DNA of 64,000 nucleotides from Datisca glomerata (GCA_003255025.1 QANY01002976.1:4211541-4275540), one strand, 5' to 3'; counted from the stretch's first letter, positions 33,599-44,285 are shown. Notes: generated by a model not told the origin, from the sequence alone. A program made the numbers and translations.

Positions 33599-33969
33599 GG
33601 ATATCTTCTCAAGGGTCGACTAGTGTAAAATGTTGACAACGCTCCCATCCTCAATCAACACTCTTCTAAGTAAACAGTTACCAACCTGTATTGAAATGAC
33701 GAGAGCGTCATTATGGCGTTTGTCATGTTCCAGATCCAGATCATCGAATATCAATGAAAGATTTCCGTTGTAATTCTAAGAGCATCCCTTCTCTTAGTGT
33801 CCTTCCAACATGGGATTTTTACAATAGACTCTCCTTTCTTTCTTGGTGATTTGTTCCTGGTTAGTTAGCACGATAATTGTATTGACGATTCAGAGAGGTT
33901 GTTTCCTATTATCACGCTTTCCATCGCCATGGGTTTCCTTCTCTGTTTCCCATTTCTCCTCATCTTTCT

Positions 33970-35396
33970 TCATAAATTGTGAAGATATCAGTCTTTAATA
34001 AGTCCTTCGATATAATCCTTGAGTTGAAAATAGTCATTAGTGTAATGTCCGTTACTCTTGTGAAAATAACAATACTTATCTTTGTCTTTATAGTGTGGTT
34101 CCTTAGTGATTGGGGCTGGCCTCTTCAACCAGGGATTATCCTTGATTACTTCAAGGATCTGATTCACCAACATTGTGAGAGGTGTATGGATTTTATCTCT
34201 TGGATGGACAAACGTCAGCATGCCTTCTTCAAATTTTGTCCAGTCCTGTTTCTCTCGCACTTCTCGTTATCTCTTCTCGTCCTCTTCGTTCTCTTTCTAT
34301 CAAATTTAAAACTCCGCTCTCATTTTCATTGTTCTTCTATTCTCTACTCCACTAGTTTCAACAAGCTTCTCTTTTCTTCTTCCAATGTGATGTAGTTGTG
34401 TGCCCGTTGGGATGTCTTTGCCATAGTTAATGGTTTCATCTTTGACAAATCTTCAAAGAGGGGTGAATTTGGATCCAATCCTCGTATGAAAGCCAATCTG
34501 GCCATTCGGTCATCGTAGTTTTCCAATTTGGTCATATCATCTTTGAATCTGTGAGTGTATTCCCTTAGGGATTCTCATTTCTTGACACAGATGGTCAAAA
34601 GGTATTCAGTATCCTCCTTTACCGCACGATAAGTAGAATACTGCTCCACGAAGATGGAAGACACTACAGTAAAGTTAGTAATTAAATGTGCAGGGAGAGA
34701 ATGACACCATTTCAAAGCGGTCCCATCTAGGCTGATAAGAAACATCATGCACATCAGTTCGTCTTCGTGTTGATGCAACGCCATCAATTGTTTGAACCAT
34801 TTGAGATGGTCCACTGCATTAGTTTTCCCTGCGTAACATTTGAACTTGGGTGCTACGAATTTTTTCGGATATTGGGGTTGCTAGAATCTCTAGACACAAT
34901 GGAGTCCAGGTGAGTGATTCAAAGTCGGCATTTCCCGTACTTCCTAGGTTCCTCATCTCCATCATCTTTCTTTTTAACATCTCTTCCACTACTCTTTACA
35001 TTATGATTTTAGGCGGACGATCTTCTCCCGTTATCTCATTCGTATGGTGTTGTGACTTGATCTCCCCGTCGTACTGCACGTTTCTTCTATTCCCATTTAT
35101 TTCAAGTTTGCATCTTGTCCATCTTCTTCTTAATGGTTCTTCCATTCCTCACTGTTGGTTCGCTAGCTAACCTTTGCACGTGTTTGTGCCAATTCCTATT
35201 GCAATGCATTTATTTGGTCCTGCACCATTTGTCATGCGTTGCGTAGTGTTTCAGTATTCCATTGCTCCATCTCCTGGATTCTAGTCAGAATCATCTGAAG
35301 CATCTCAACTGATGGAGTTGGTTGATCAACGTGATTATCCCTGTTCCGAGTTTCGTTTCCCTTTTTGAGGGCAACATTCGATCTGGTTCTGGGCAT
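33970..35396 (-). pseudogene. Gypsy gag, decayed
   Basis: Starts MPRTRSNVALKKGNETRNRD at 35394-35396 on the minus strand. The gag core is FKQLMALHQHEDELMCMMFL, LDGTALKWCHSLPAHLI (about 34620-34800), then MARLAFIRGLDPNSPLFEDL (about 34480) and a knuckle-like KYCYFHKSNGHYTNDYFQLK (about 34050; C-X2-H, with the second cysteine replaced). Frames are split at 34814/34575, 34535/34344 and 34260/33988. Gag would form the particle. Confidence 0.85.
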
Positions 35397-35457
35397 TTTT
35401 AGTTTTAGAAGGGTTTTTCTTGAGTTTTTCTTTTCACTCTCAATAAAAACACTAAAA

Positions 35458-35825
35458 TGTAAATGATTTTTCTGGTGAGGGAAGAATCAATTACAAAAAG
35501 GAAGAAATAATAAAATTTGAGAGAATAAAAGAATAAGAACTCAAGAACTTGAGTTGGCTTGTATTTGATTAATTTTTCTTAGGCGATATATACCCCTACT
35601 TATACATAAATTTGACAATAAGATCATAATGAATTTCCCCTATCTCGTCACTGATAATGGAGAATTGATAAGCTTCGAAAAAAGCATTCCTCGATAAGAT
35701 CCATTTTTAACTTTATAGTTGATCATACGGTCCTCGTTCCTCATTCCCTCTGTATTGAATTTTTGGTCTAGATTTCACCACGTGTAAGATAAGATTTTAG
35801 TTTGTTGATCAAAATTTGGTCTACA
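35458..35825 (-). repeat. 5' LTR of the gypsy element
   Basis: Pairs with 20309-20671 (tgtaaatgatttttctgg, gagagaataaaagaataaga, gagttggcttgtatt, atacataaattt, gaattgataagctt, cacgtgtaaga). The bases just inside (ttttagtgtttttattg, minus strand) do not resemble a common tRNA primer site. Confidence 0.85.
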
Positions 35826-35830
35826 ACTTG
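35826..35830. repeat. Gypsy target-site duplication, right copy
   Basis: ACTTG, matching 20304-20308. Confidence 0.75.
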
Positions 35831-35854
35831 GTCGGTCTATAATTACTCTAGAAT

Positions 35855-35995
35855 GATTACAATACCCAATTCGTACCACTGAAATTTCACCATTAGCAAT
35901 TCATACCCCCAAAATTTGGATTTAGCAACAAATAATCTTAATTTTTAGGAATTTTTTATTTTTACCCTTGGACTCTAACATTCGTCAAATAATAA
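35855..35995 (+). repeat. Left terminal inverted repeat of the MULE
   Basis: Reverse-complement similarity to 45325-45458: caattcrtacc, agtttca or aatttca, accatt, ggattta, caacaaataatctta, and cttggactctaa versus cttggaccctga, with many substitutions. Confidence 0.65.
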
Positions 35996-36088
35996 ACGGA
36001 GCTGAGCAAAAAAGGGCACATGGGTGAGTTTGTTATTGACGTCAAACTTCTGAAGCCATTCCTACACCTTCACATTCTGTTAATAGTA

Positions 36089-36114
36089 GGGTTAGGCTTG
36101 AAGAAGCCTAACCC
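36089..36114. repeat. Perfect 11-bp hairpin
   Basis: gggttaggctt, loop gaag, aagcctaaccc: a perfect stem of 11 base pairs with a 4-base loop. Confidence 0.8.
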
Positions 36115-36875
36115 AACTTAGTTTTTGCACACACCATCACTCAATCCCAGATTGAGAAGAACTCCCAAGAAACCAACAATCAAGTTAATCAACCTTTTAC
36201 AGCAATGAAGAGAAGCACAGAAAGAGTAGAACACAAAAGATAGGAGAGAGAGAAGTGATAACACAAAGAGTTATACTACTCAGCTAAGATAAGCCGACAT
36301 CCATTTGAGTCCTCAACCAAGAACTCTTGCACTAAACATAGAACCAATTACAAGGAATCAAGAGCATAACAATGGCCGTATAAACTCTCTTACAGATATT
36401 CTTCACCCTACTACCATAAGAACAGTAAGCTATCACGATGATTACACACGTACACTAACAAATGAGCATAACTCTTTCAAGACTTCTTGACTGTCAAGAT
36501 CAGAGCCTTAAGCTAATCAGAATGATGATTACCAGTACGTAAGCTCTTATCGAGCTTAAGTACTTAGTCTCCATGTCGAGTCCAATTCAGCTACGTGGCT
36601 AATTGTTGTTGGTAACAAAAAGCTTAGCCAAAACGATGTCATCCAACTAATTCCTTTAGAGTGCAAACGATATGAGCTATCAAATCAATTCATAGTCGAG
36701 AATTGAATAGTATAACATAGAAAGATCTTTTATCCAGTTTAGCTTAAGGTTCTTTATAATCCTCTTCTACTTGAGCTAAGAAGATCACTATCCAACAAAT
36801 AGAGTACCAGAAAGAGGCAAAGAAGAAATCAAAGAAGATTATGGGTTGTTTTCAGCCATTTCCGAGGGCATAGTT
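36115..36875. other. MULE interior, left part
   Basis: No recognisable coding sequence. The short frame at 36305-36490 has no family match. Confidence 0.4.
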
Positions 36876-36880
36876 GAAGC
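36876..36880. repeat. Copia target-site duplication, left copy
   Basis: GAAGC, repeated exactly at 41815-41819 outside the other LTR. Confidence 0.9.
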
Positions 36881-37197
36881 TGTAGAAATGATGAACCTGT
36901 TGGTTCTGATCTTAAAAGGAAAATGATGAGCTATAGAAATGATGAACCTTTCTGGTTCTGATCTTTTATTGAAGGAAAAATTATGTTTGTTTACAATGAC
37001 GAAGGATGTATATATACATTCTAACGGTTGCCTATGATCTCCTATGATTCCAACGGATGCCTACTTGAAGCCTGAAATCATTTTTTACTAGAAATGGTTA
37101 GACACCCATTGTGTTTGGTGAAAGTCTATGTTCTGCTTCCCTCTTTTGCCTATGATGAAGATTTTCTTCTGAGGCTGCAGCTTTTCTTTCTTCAACA
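36881..37197 (-). repeat. 3' LTR of the copia element
   Basis: Edges TGTAGAAATG...TTCAACA on the plus strand. The word tagaaatgatgaacct recurs about 50 bases inside, a short internal duplication shared by both LTRs. A TATA-like tatatata lies near 37010. Confidence 0.95.
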
Positions 37198-37208
37198 CTC
37201 CCCCTCAA
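37198..37208 (-). promoter_or_regulatory. Polypurine tract
   Basis: The minus strand reads TTGAGGGGGAG directly upstream of the 3' LTR. It would prime plus-strand DNA synthesis. Confidence 0.85.
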
Positions 37209-37705
37209 GTTGGGTTCGTATAGGTTGATCGAGCCTAATTTGTCAAGTATTCTTTGGAGGTTATTTTTGTCAAGGGCTTTGGTGAAGATGTCGGCTAGCT
37301 GGTCTTCACTACGTACAAAGGGAATGGTGATTTCTCCAGACTGTACTTTCTCTCTTATGGAATGACAGTCCACTTCAATATGTTTGGTTCTCTCGTGAAA
37401 AACGGGGTTCATTGTAATATGACGTGTTGCTTGGTTGTCACAGTGCATCTCTATCAGTTTTCTTATCTCGACCTTCATGTCTTGAAGGGATGTCTAATCC
37501 ATGTGAGTTCGCTAGCAGTGGAGGCCATGGCTCTGTATTCTGCCTCTGCACTTGACCTTGCTACAACAGTTTGTTTCTTGCTCTTCCAGGTCACTAATTT
37601 CCCACCTACAAAGACACAAAAGCCAGTTGTAGATTTTCTTTCGTAACTACCTGCCCAGTCAGCGTAAGTGTATCCAACAACGGAGTTTGCCCCGGTTTTC
37701 TTCAT
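37209..37705 (-). pseudogene. Copia RNase H
   Basis: Two adjoining frames. 37475-37705: VVGYTYADWAGSYERKSTTG, FCVFVGGKLVTWKSKKQTVV and ARSSAEAEYRAMASTASEL, which carry the catalytic D (ADWAG) and E (AEAEYRA). 37098-37478: HCDNQATRHITMNPVFHERT, KHIEVDCHSIREKVQSGEI, then QLADIFTKAL. The D-E-D pattern is kept, although a single frameshift near 37478 separates the halves. The final residues run into the LTR. Confidence 0.9.
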
Positions 37706-37917
37706 CCATATCCCTTGGCCGGGTGTTCCTTTAAGGTATCTGAGTATCCTTTTTACGGCTGCCTAATGATTTGTGCAGGGTGCGTGCATGAATTGACTGA
37801 TAACGCTAACTGCAAAAGTGATATCTGGTCTTGTGATCGTTAGATAAATTAGTTTTCCTACTAGTCTCTGATATTGGTCTATATCAATTATTGGTTTGCT
37901 ATCATTCAGTCCTATTT

Positions 37918-38840
37918 TCATGTTGGTTTCCATTTTGTGCTAGCAGGTTTTGCCCCTATCATGCCTGTTTCTTTTAACAAGTCTAAGATATATTTTCTTT
38001 GAGATAAAAACAATCCCTTTTTCGAGTGAGCTCTTTCTATCCCTAGGAAGTACTTCAGTTTTCCTAGATCTTTAATATCAAACTCTCTTTTTAGAAATTC
38101 TTGAACACTCCATATTTCATCGTGGTTATTTCCGGTGATGATAATGTCATCTACGTAGACTAAAATGATGGTGGTGGAGTTTTTCATGTGTTTGACGAAC
38201 ATAGAAGAGTCAGCCGTGCTTTTGACGAAGTTAATCTCTAAAAGAGACAGGCTTAATTTTTCATACCATGCCCTTGGTGACTGTTTCAGGCCGTAGATAG
38301 TCTTCTTTAATCTACATGTCAGAGATGGGTGCGTTGTTTTCTCGTGTCCTGGAGGTAGGGACATATATACTTCTTCTTCCAGATTTCCTTGGAGAAATGC
38401 ATTTTTTTACATCCATTTAATATAGTTCCCAGCTGAGGTTGGTGGCAACGGATAGTAGCACTCGAATTGTGTTCATTTTCACCACTGGAGCGAATGTCTC
38501 CTGGTAATCCACTTCATATGTTTGAGTAAAGCCTTTGGCAACTAGTCGGGCTTTATATCTCTCGATAGTGCCGTTGCTGTTGTATTTGGTCTTGTAAACC
38601 CATTTACATCCTACGGGTTTATTCTCGTTGGGTAGTGGGATTATGTCCCAAGTTTCATTTTTTTCCAAGGCTAGGAGTTCTTCATTCATCGTCTTTCTCC
38701 ATTTAGGGTCGAGTTGGGCTTCTTGATAGGTCTTTGGCTCAACTGTTTCATCAATTTTTCCCAAGTATGCCCTGTGGATGTTAGAGATTTTATCATAAGA
38801 TAGGAAATTTTGGATAGGGTATAGAACCTGATGGGACACG
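37918..38840 (-). pseudogene. Copia reverse transcriptase
   Basis: 38417-38839 gives the RT start: EALLALEKNETWDIIPLP-like (here EELLALEKNETWDI), GCKWVYKTKYNSNGTIERYK, ARLVAKGFTQTYEVDYQETF and APVVKMNTIRVLLSVA. 37918-38364 gives CRLKKTIYGLKQSPRAWYEK, IILVYVDDIIITGNNHDE with the catalytic YVDD intact, and LGKLKYFLGIE. A frame break near 38400 separates them, where DVKNAFLxGxL would be. The rest of RT (37710-37917) is frameshifted. Confidence 0.92.
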
Positions 38841-38892
38841 TAGTCTTTTAATCTTGCTGGGGGTTGAGTTTGCCTTGTTGATTTTCTTACGA

Positions 38893-39252
38893 TTACTGCT
38901 TCATCAGTGACAACTGCCTCATCAGTTGCTCCCCTGAGGTAGTTGTCTCAGGCGCGGTTGATGTGGTATCCTGTTCCTGTCTTATGATATCGGAGAAAAC
39001 AATAATGTTAGGTAGCGGAAACGTTTGGTGGTGGTTATGATTGTCGGAGTCCTTTGGGTAATAGGATTCTAGTTCTAAAAATTGTACATCACGTGAGATG
39101 TAGAGTTTATGGTTTATTGGGTCGTAGCATTTATACCCATTTTTTTTCAGCGGAATACCCCAAAAATAGGGTTTTGACTGAGGTTTTGTCCAATTTATCA
39201 AGTTTTGGAATGTGTACGTAGCATGTACATCTAAATACTCATATGTGATCAA
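38893..39252 (-). pseudogene. Copia integrase C-terminus and linker
   Basis: A 119-codon frame: the integrase C-terminal blocks PYFWGIPLKKNGYKCYDPIN, HKLYISRDVQFLELESYYP, then a low-complexity linker toward RT. It follows the main pol frame after a break at 39239. Confidence 0.85.
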
Positions 39253-40723
39253 GATTAATTTTCCTACCCTTGAGAATTTCTAGAGGGCTTTTCAGATGCA
39301 ATTTTACACTAGGTAATCGAGTGATAAGGTACGTTGCTGTGAGTATTGCATCCGACCAGTATCTGTTGGGTACGTTATTTTGGAGGAGGAGAGCCCTAGT
39401 CATTTCAAGAAGGTGTCGGTTTTTGCGTTCTGAGACACCGTTTTGTTGTGGGGTGTGGATACAAGTGGTTTGATGTCGTATACCCTTTTGTTTAAAAAAA
39501 TCAAAAAAGGTGTTGTTAGTATACTCGGTTCCATTGTCAGACCTAAAGATTTTTATGGTTGTTTCAAATTGAGTTTCGACTAAATTGTTGAACTCTTGAA
39601 AACGACTGAAGACTTCATTTTTTGATTTCAAAAGATATAACCATGTGGTGCGAGAGAAATCATCAATAAATGTAACAAAATATTTGAATTTATTATATGA
39701 GTCAACTGGGGCAGGTCCCCAAACATCAAAATGAATTAATTCAAAACATCGTTTTGTCGTACTACTAGATAGTGGAAATGGTAACCTGGTTTGTTTTGAG
39801 AGTTTGCAGACTGAGCAACTGCTAGAGTCTGAATTACAACCAAGTAATTTGTTTAGGATTTTGTCGGAGGGATGGCCGAATCTCCAATGTACTATTTTGT
39901 CTTTTGGTACTGTACTGGAAGTGGCCAGGCATGTTTTGTCGGTATCTTCTAAGTAGTACAGACCGTTTCTAAATTTCCCTTCACCAATCTTCCTCCCGGT
40001 GACTCGATCCTGAAAAATTACTTTGTCAGGTGAAAATGTAACATTGCAGTTTAAGTCTTTGGTTATTTTACTCACGGATAGGAGATTAGAGTTAAAATTG
40101 GGTAGACAAAGTACGTTGTTAATGGTTTTTGTGAAGAGTGTGGTTGACCCTGTGCCAAAAATTGGAACTTTATTTCCATTGGCTACCGTCACGTGTTGTG
40201 GTTTTTTTAATTTAGTGAGACTGTGTAGATTTTTTGTGTTATAAGTCATGTGGTCGGAGGCACCAGAGTCTATTATCCAGTGTTCTAAGTTATGACAAAA
40301 ATTTGCAGATTTAGAAAAATAATTGACAGTATTGCAAATGGATGAACCTGAGGTATCGCGCAAAAATTCTCCAAATTGTTTGAGCAGTGTAGCTATCTGT
40401 GCGTTGTTGTCTGGGTGCAGGTCTGCTCTAATGGATCTAGATCGGTCTATTTCTTCCATTTGGTCGGGTCGGTACCCATTACCCGAACCGGGTCCATCTG
40501 TCTTGTGTGCCCTGCGGTCTGGGTCAAGTCCTGACCCGTGACCCGCTCCGCTGAAACCCTCAGTATAAAAGGGAAAGGTTTTCGTGGAGCCTCCTCGCTC
40601 GTCACTTTTCGCGCAGCTCCCTCGCTCATTCTGGAACTTTCTCTGGTTCTGCCGGAGATGAAGGTGCAGGTTCCAGCACCGGTCGTGGGTGTGCCCTTCC
40701 TTTCGGTAGTGGCTGCATTTCAC
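39239..40723 (-). CDS. Copia gag end, protease and integrase (494 codons)
   Basis: The longest open frame of the window, part of a decayed polyprotein. Residues 2-17 form a knuckle-like MKCSHYRKEGHTHDRCW (C-X2-Y in place of C-X2-C). Around residues 150-160 lies the protease active site WIIDSGASDHMT (D-S-G), followed by LPNFNSNLLSVSKI. The GAG-preintegrase zinc segment HWRFGHPSDKILNKL ... CSVCKLSKQ gives the HHCC motif. The integrase catalytic core has FDVWGPAPVDSYNKFKYFVT, FIDDFSRTTWLYLL, IFRSDNGTEYTN and TPQQNGVSERKNRHLLEM, giving a complete D-D-35-E. It ends at 39239 with a stop in the integrase C-terminal region. Cytoplasmic particle and nuclear integration functions are expected of the family. 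Alone, this frame cannot mobilise the element. Confidence 0.88.
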   Translation of the reverse strand: MKCSHYRKEGHTHDRCWNLHLHLRQNQRKFQNERGSCAKSDERGGSTKTFPFYTEGFSGAGHGSGLDPDRRAHKTDGPGSGNGYRPDQMEEIDRSRSIRADLHPDNNAQIATLLKQFGEFLRDTSGSSICNTVNYFSKSANFCHNLEHWIIDSGASDHMTYNTKNLHSLTKLKKPQHVTVANGNKVPIFGTGSTTLFTKTINNVLCLPNFNSNLLSVSKITKDLNCNVTFSPDKVIFQDRVTGRKIGEGKFRNGLYYLEDTDKTCLATSSTVPKDKIVHWRFGHPSDKILNKLLGCNSDSSSCSVCKLSKQTRLPFPLSSSTTKRCFELIHFDVWGPAPVDSYNKFKYFVTFIDDFSRTTWLYLLKSKNEVFSRFQEFNNLVETQFETTIKIFRSDNGTEYTNNTFFDFFKQKGIRHQTTCIHTPQQNGVSERKNRHLLEMTRALLLQNNVPNRYWSDAILTATYLITRLPSVKLHLKSPLEILKGRKINLDHI

Positions 40724-41457
40724 CTGCTCGCCTGGTTGTCCACGGTGTCTTCCCCATTCCTTAGGGTTAGGGTTTCAGAGGAAGCCGCGGGTCACCATGG
40801 CTAGTGCCTCCGCCTTGTCATCTCTGGTACTCATTACTAGTCGCCTGGTTTCTTCTCTTTGAACAATGGCTAAGACCGTGGCAAAAGTTGACTTCTCTGT
40901 TGACATCAAGATCTGAGCTCGGAATGCTTCGTAGCTTGAGTCGAGAGTTGTCAAGAAGTGGAAAACCATATCCTGCTCAGCCCGTTCTTGGAGTTCCTTC
41001 AGGTCAGTGGTCATCAGTCTCAGGGCTTCAAGTTCTTTGAACTTAGATTTTAAAAACCCGGTTAGCTCCGGTACTGATCTGTCCCCTTATTTTTCTTGGG
41101 AGATATCTCGTTTAAGTTCAAAGACTTGTGCAAAATTATTTTGTTCACAATAGTTGCTCCGGATTTCTTCCCAGAGTTCCTGTCCTGTTTCACAAAAACA
41201 AAAGATTTCACTGAGTTTTGAGTCTATTGAATTAGTTATCCAAGTCATTACTTGGCTGTCCATGATGTCCCATTCCTCTGAGTTTCAGTCTGGTCTTGGT
41301 TTACTGCCGTCCATGAAGCCCAGTCTGCCTCTTCCTTTAAGGTTACCCGAGCCGCCCTGGCCCACGGTATGTAGTTGTGGCCAGTGAGCAGGATGGAGGT
41401 TAGTCTGGGATTGGTGTCATGGTGGTGAAGCTGGCCAGAGGTTGATGGTTCTGCCAT
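40724..41457 (-). pseudogene. Copia gag
   Basis: ATG at 41457 next to the PBS: MAEPSTSGQLHHHDTNPRLT, SILLTGHNYIPWARAARVTL (copia gag start, GxNYxxWxxA). After breaks it continues VMTWITNSIDSKLSEIF, FAQVFELKRDISQEK and FHFLTTLDSSYEAFRAQILM (40775-41014). Stops at 41248 and near 41080 split it. The zinc knuckle lies at the start of the next frame. Confidence 0.88.
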
Positions 41458-41480
41458 ATGTGTTGGTTCTCAAAATCACT

Positions 41481-41492
41481 GCTCTGATACCA
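41481..41492 (-). promoter_or_regulatory. Copia primer binding site
   Basis: The minus strand reads TGGTATCAGAGC, exactly the complement of the initiator methionine tRNA 3' end, directly after the 5' LTR. Confidence 0.95.
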
Positions 41493-41814
41493 TGTAGAAA
41501 TGATGAATCTGTTGGTTCTGATCTTAAAAGGAAAATGATGAGCTGTAGAAATGATGAACCTTTCTGGTTGTGATCTTTTATTGAAGGAAAAATTCTGTTT
41601 GTTTACAATGAGGAAGGATGTATATATACAAATGATTCTAACGGTTGCCTATGATCTCCTATGATTCCAACGGATGCTTACTTGAAGCCTGAAATCATTT
41701 TTTACCAGAAATAGTTAGACACCCACTGTGTTTGGTAAAAGTCTATGTTCTGCTTTCCTCTTTTGCCTATGATGAAGATTTTCTTTTGAAGCTGCAGCTT
41801 TTCTTTCTTCAACA
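41493..41814 (-). repeat. 5' LTR of the copia element
   Basis: Same edges as 36881-37197. It is longer because of a 5-bp gap (aatga after tatatataca) in the other copy. Confidence 0.95.
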
Positions 41815-41819
41815 GAAGC
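41815..41819. repeat. Copia target-site duplication, right copy
   Basis: GAAGC, identical to 36876-36880. Confidence 0.9.
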
Positions 41820-43092
41820 CATTTCCTTCTTGGTGGTTGCATGTTTAGTGTATGCCATTTTTTGGGGTATTGGGTTTATGGGTTTGTTTTTTTTATTTTC
41901 TGGGTATCTTTTGGTGGCTTTTGGGTAGTTTTGTTATTTAATTTGCATGTGTTAGGTATGTTCGGGGTAGTTTTTTGGGTACTTTGCGGTCATTTTAGGG
42001 TATTTTTTGGGTTGTTTTCAGTCTGAACACAACGTTTTTTTTCTAAACTTTTTGTGGTTTATTTGCATCTTCTTCTCTTCTTGGAGATTTTCTCGTGGTA
42101 CCGTAAGAAGAAAGGTTTTGTGCATTATTATTTTTATGGGTATAGATCTTCCATTAGGACATCTTGAAGCAAATTAAATCTCCGAGAAGATATTATGGGT
42201 GTGAAATATTTGATCAACAACATGCTTGTGCGTATTTCGATAACTTGATCACTAGGAAGAACGATCTTATATGTGTAGTTTCTCTCTAGTGCTTTTGCTA
42301 CTTTGTTCATTGTTTTTCATTGCATATGTGTATTATGGTGAAGTAAATAACACTAGGCAATGAATGAAGATGTTGAAATGTGTTTGATTAAAATGCTTTG
42401 ATGTGTATATTTGTAGTGGGAAGTCCATGTAATATAAGTTTAATATATGAGAATTCATAGTTAATCTTGCACTGTAAAGTTCATAAATGTTAATCCATAA
42501 TGAACTAATGTCAACCTATAACTTAAAAGGGAATTCTCGAGCATCAACTAGTTTCAGACCAAAATACCATGAAATTCTCAAGATGAAAATTCTAAAAGCC
42601 TGTTTTCTCGAACTCTTAAGCAAAGGTTTCAATTTCCAGTCATAGCTTGCTGTAGCAATCATCATATCAAATAGGCAATTACATTCATCATATCAACATT
42701 CCATCCTACTACCGTGAAAAAATAGTTGATCCTACAAAATTCTTCATCATCCAACAAAATACCCATTCTATAAAATATATATCTATCATATTAGTATCCT
42801 ATCCTACAAAATACTTCATCGTCAATACCCATCCTACAAATTACATATCCATTACTATTATTCAGTATTTATAACAAAACAGACCTAAAGTAACAACCCT
42901 TTAAGGCCTTGCTCTTTCCCTCGTAGCGTTTAAGAATGCTAACATTCACAATTTAGTCCCTTAACAATTGTGCTTTCAATGTAATAATCTCCCAAGTAGG
43001 ATCAACTCGAAAATGCAGAAATATTTAAGAGCTATCCAATTTTCACTAATATTTGAGTTAATTCAATGCTTACTACAGTTACTATGTTCTCG
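41820..43092. other. MULE interior, middle part
   Basis: A T/G-rich tract at 41840-42040 (repeated ttttgggta words) and plain AT-rich DNA with degenerate atcctacaaaat repeats near 42700-42840. No coding sequence was recognised. Confidence 0.45.
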
Positions 43093-43100
43093 ATTAAAGC

Positions 43101-44285
43101 TAGAGGTGGCAACCGGGCCAGCCTGGGCGGTTCACGAGCTACTTCCGGGCTTGGCCGCTGGAATTTTAGGACGGCCCAGAATAAACCGCTGAGAAATGCT
43201 GAATAATAGTACCCGGAGTGAAAACGGGCCAGTTCCGGGCCGGGCCGGTCCATGGGCTGGTCCCGATTAAATAACTGAACTGGCCCATTTTCACTCCCTT
43301 TAATGTGATTTAATTTTTAAAAATGTAGATGGTGAGAGTTGAACTTTGGTGGAGAATAGATGAAGTGTATGGATTATCATTAACCTATATGGAAGTAATG
43401 TTACTTTTTTTTCATTATTTTCCTTTCTTACTTTAGAATCTTAATGAAAAACTTGTCATACTAAGTAAAATAATTATTTTATTCATTAAGTCAAATAGTT
43501 ACATCATTATAAATTAAGTACATCCCAATGCAGTATTTCATTTAAACAAAAAATATATAATAATCATGGAGACTCTAGGTATCATAAATTTATTATTTAT
43601 TATTTATTGAATTTGAGAATTGCATCATTATAAATTAGGCACATTTCAACTAGGTTAGCACCTAATATTTATCAATCACTTGCAACAATCTAAAAAATTA
43701 ACCCCCCTTGAGCTAGACTCGTTAAAACCTTTACTGGAAAAAACCTCATTGGGAAAAACCTAGAAAATGAAATAATTCGATATCTAACTCATCATTTTCT
43801 TTAATTCCATATTCCGTTTCAAAAAATTTATAAAGTTCTGATCTGTGAGGAGTAGAAATAATGTTCTTCATTTTAAATTTCATTTTTTGTTGAGAAATAA
43901 TGTTTTTTTTTTTAATTTACATCTAATGAAATACATCTATCTCAAAAATATATTATTTAAGATACATAATCTTTTAACCAGATTTATCTTGGTCTATTGG
44001 TAATGAATGTGGTTGATAAGGGTGACGTCAAGGGTTCAAGCTCCCATCATGCATAACTTTCTAAATTTTTAGATAAAGGGAGAATGCCACGGGCCGGGCT
44101 TAACACCCGGTTCAGCCTCGCCGGGCCTTACGGGCCGGGCTCTAGGTCTGAAATGTGAGGCCCATGAGGGCCCGAGCTTGGCCAGCGGGCCTGAACCGTC
44201 CCGGTACTGTTCATACACGAGGCAGGCTGATCCGTGCTTTAACGAGCCGATTTTACGGGCTGAACCGACCCTCTTGCCACCTCTG
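43101..44285. mobile_element. Nonautonomous hAT element
   Basis: Starts TAGAGGTGGCAACCGGGCC and ends TTGCCACCTCTG, matching the plant hAT terminal consensus (T/C)AGAGGTGGCAA. Flanks attaaagc (43093-43100) and gttaaagc (44286-44293) form an 8-bp target duplication with one mismatch. Subterminal regions are rich in ccgggcc/ggcccgg words in both orientations (43110-43265, 44090-44270). The 1.19-kb interior has no transposase. Frames on either strand near the ends translate the repeats only. Confidence 0.9.
43981..44050 (+). ncRNA. Possible tRNA-like (SINE-type) segment
   Basis: tggtctattggtaatgaa resembles a Pol III box A and, about 40 bases later, gggttcaagctcc resembles a box B (GGTTCAANNCC). 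Spacing and order fit a tRNA-derived SINE head or tRNA relic inside the hAT element. No A-rich tail or target duplication was identified, so the call is tentative. Confidence 0.3.

Larger units (their letters stand above)
20309..35825 (-). mobile_element. Ty3/gypsy element, Tat-like, with nested insertions
   Basis: LTR retrotransposon on the minus strand bounded by matching LTRs (20309-20671 and 35458-35825) and a 5-bp duplication ACTTG. In element order it holds the 5' LTR, gag from 35396, protease, reverse transcriptase, two RNase H regions and integrase ending at 28461, a minisatellite (27600-28340), an extra ORF on the opposite strand (21260-21489 and 26764-27148), and the 3' LTR. A second RNase H and an antisense extra ORF between pol and the 3' LTR are hallmarks of the plant Tat clade. 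Two insertions (21492-26762 and 29499-31388) enlarge it; without them it is about 8.4 kb. All proteins carry stops and deletions. Confidence 0.88.
36881..41814 (-). mobile_element. Ty1/copia element, structurally complete
   Basis: 4,934 bp, minus strand. LTRs at 36881-37197 and 41493-41814, exact 5-bp duplication GAAGC, primer binding site next to the 5' LTR, polypurine tract next to the 3' LTR, and gag, protease, integrase, RT and RNase H in copia order. By eye the LTRs differ by about 13 substitutions and one 5-bp gap, roughly 4 percent. It is the youngest and best preserved transposon in the window. Several frame breaks (near 41248, 40735, 39239, 38840, 38400, 37900, 37480) make it nonautonomous now. 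Confidence 0.95.

Noticed and set aside
33979..34395. 138-codon plus-strand hydrophobic frame
   Set aside because: It is antisense to gypsy gag, and its membrane-like look comes from the complement of the charged gag sequence.
40023..41387. Several plus-strand frames of 72-94 codons across the copia gag
   Set aside because: All are shadows of the minus-strand gag and pol frames, whose motifs are unmistakable.
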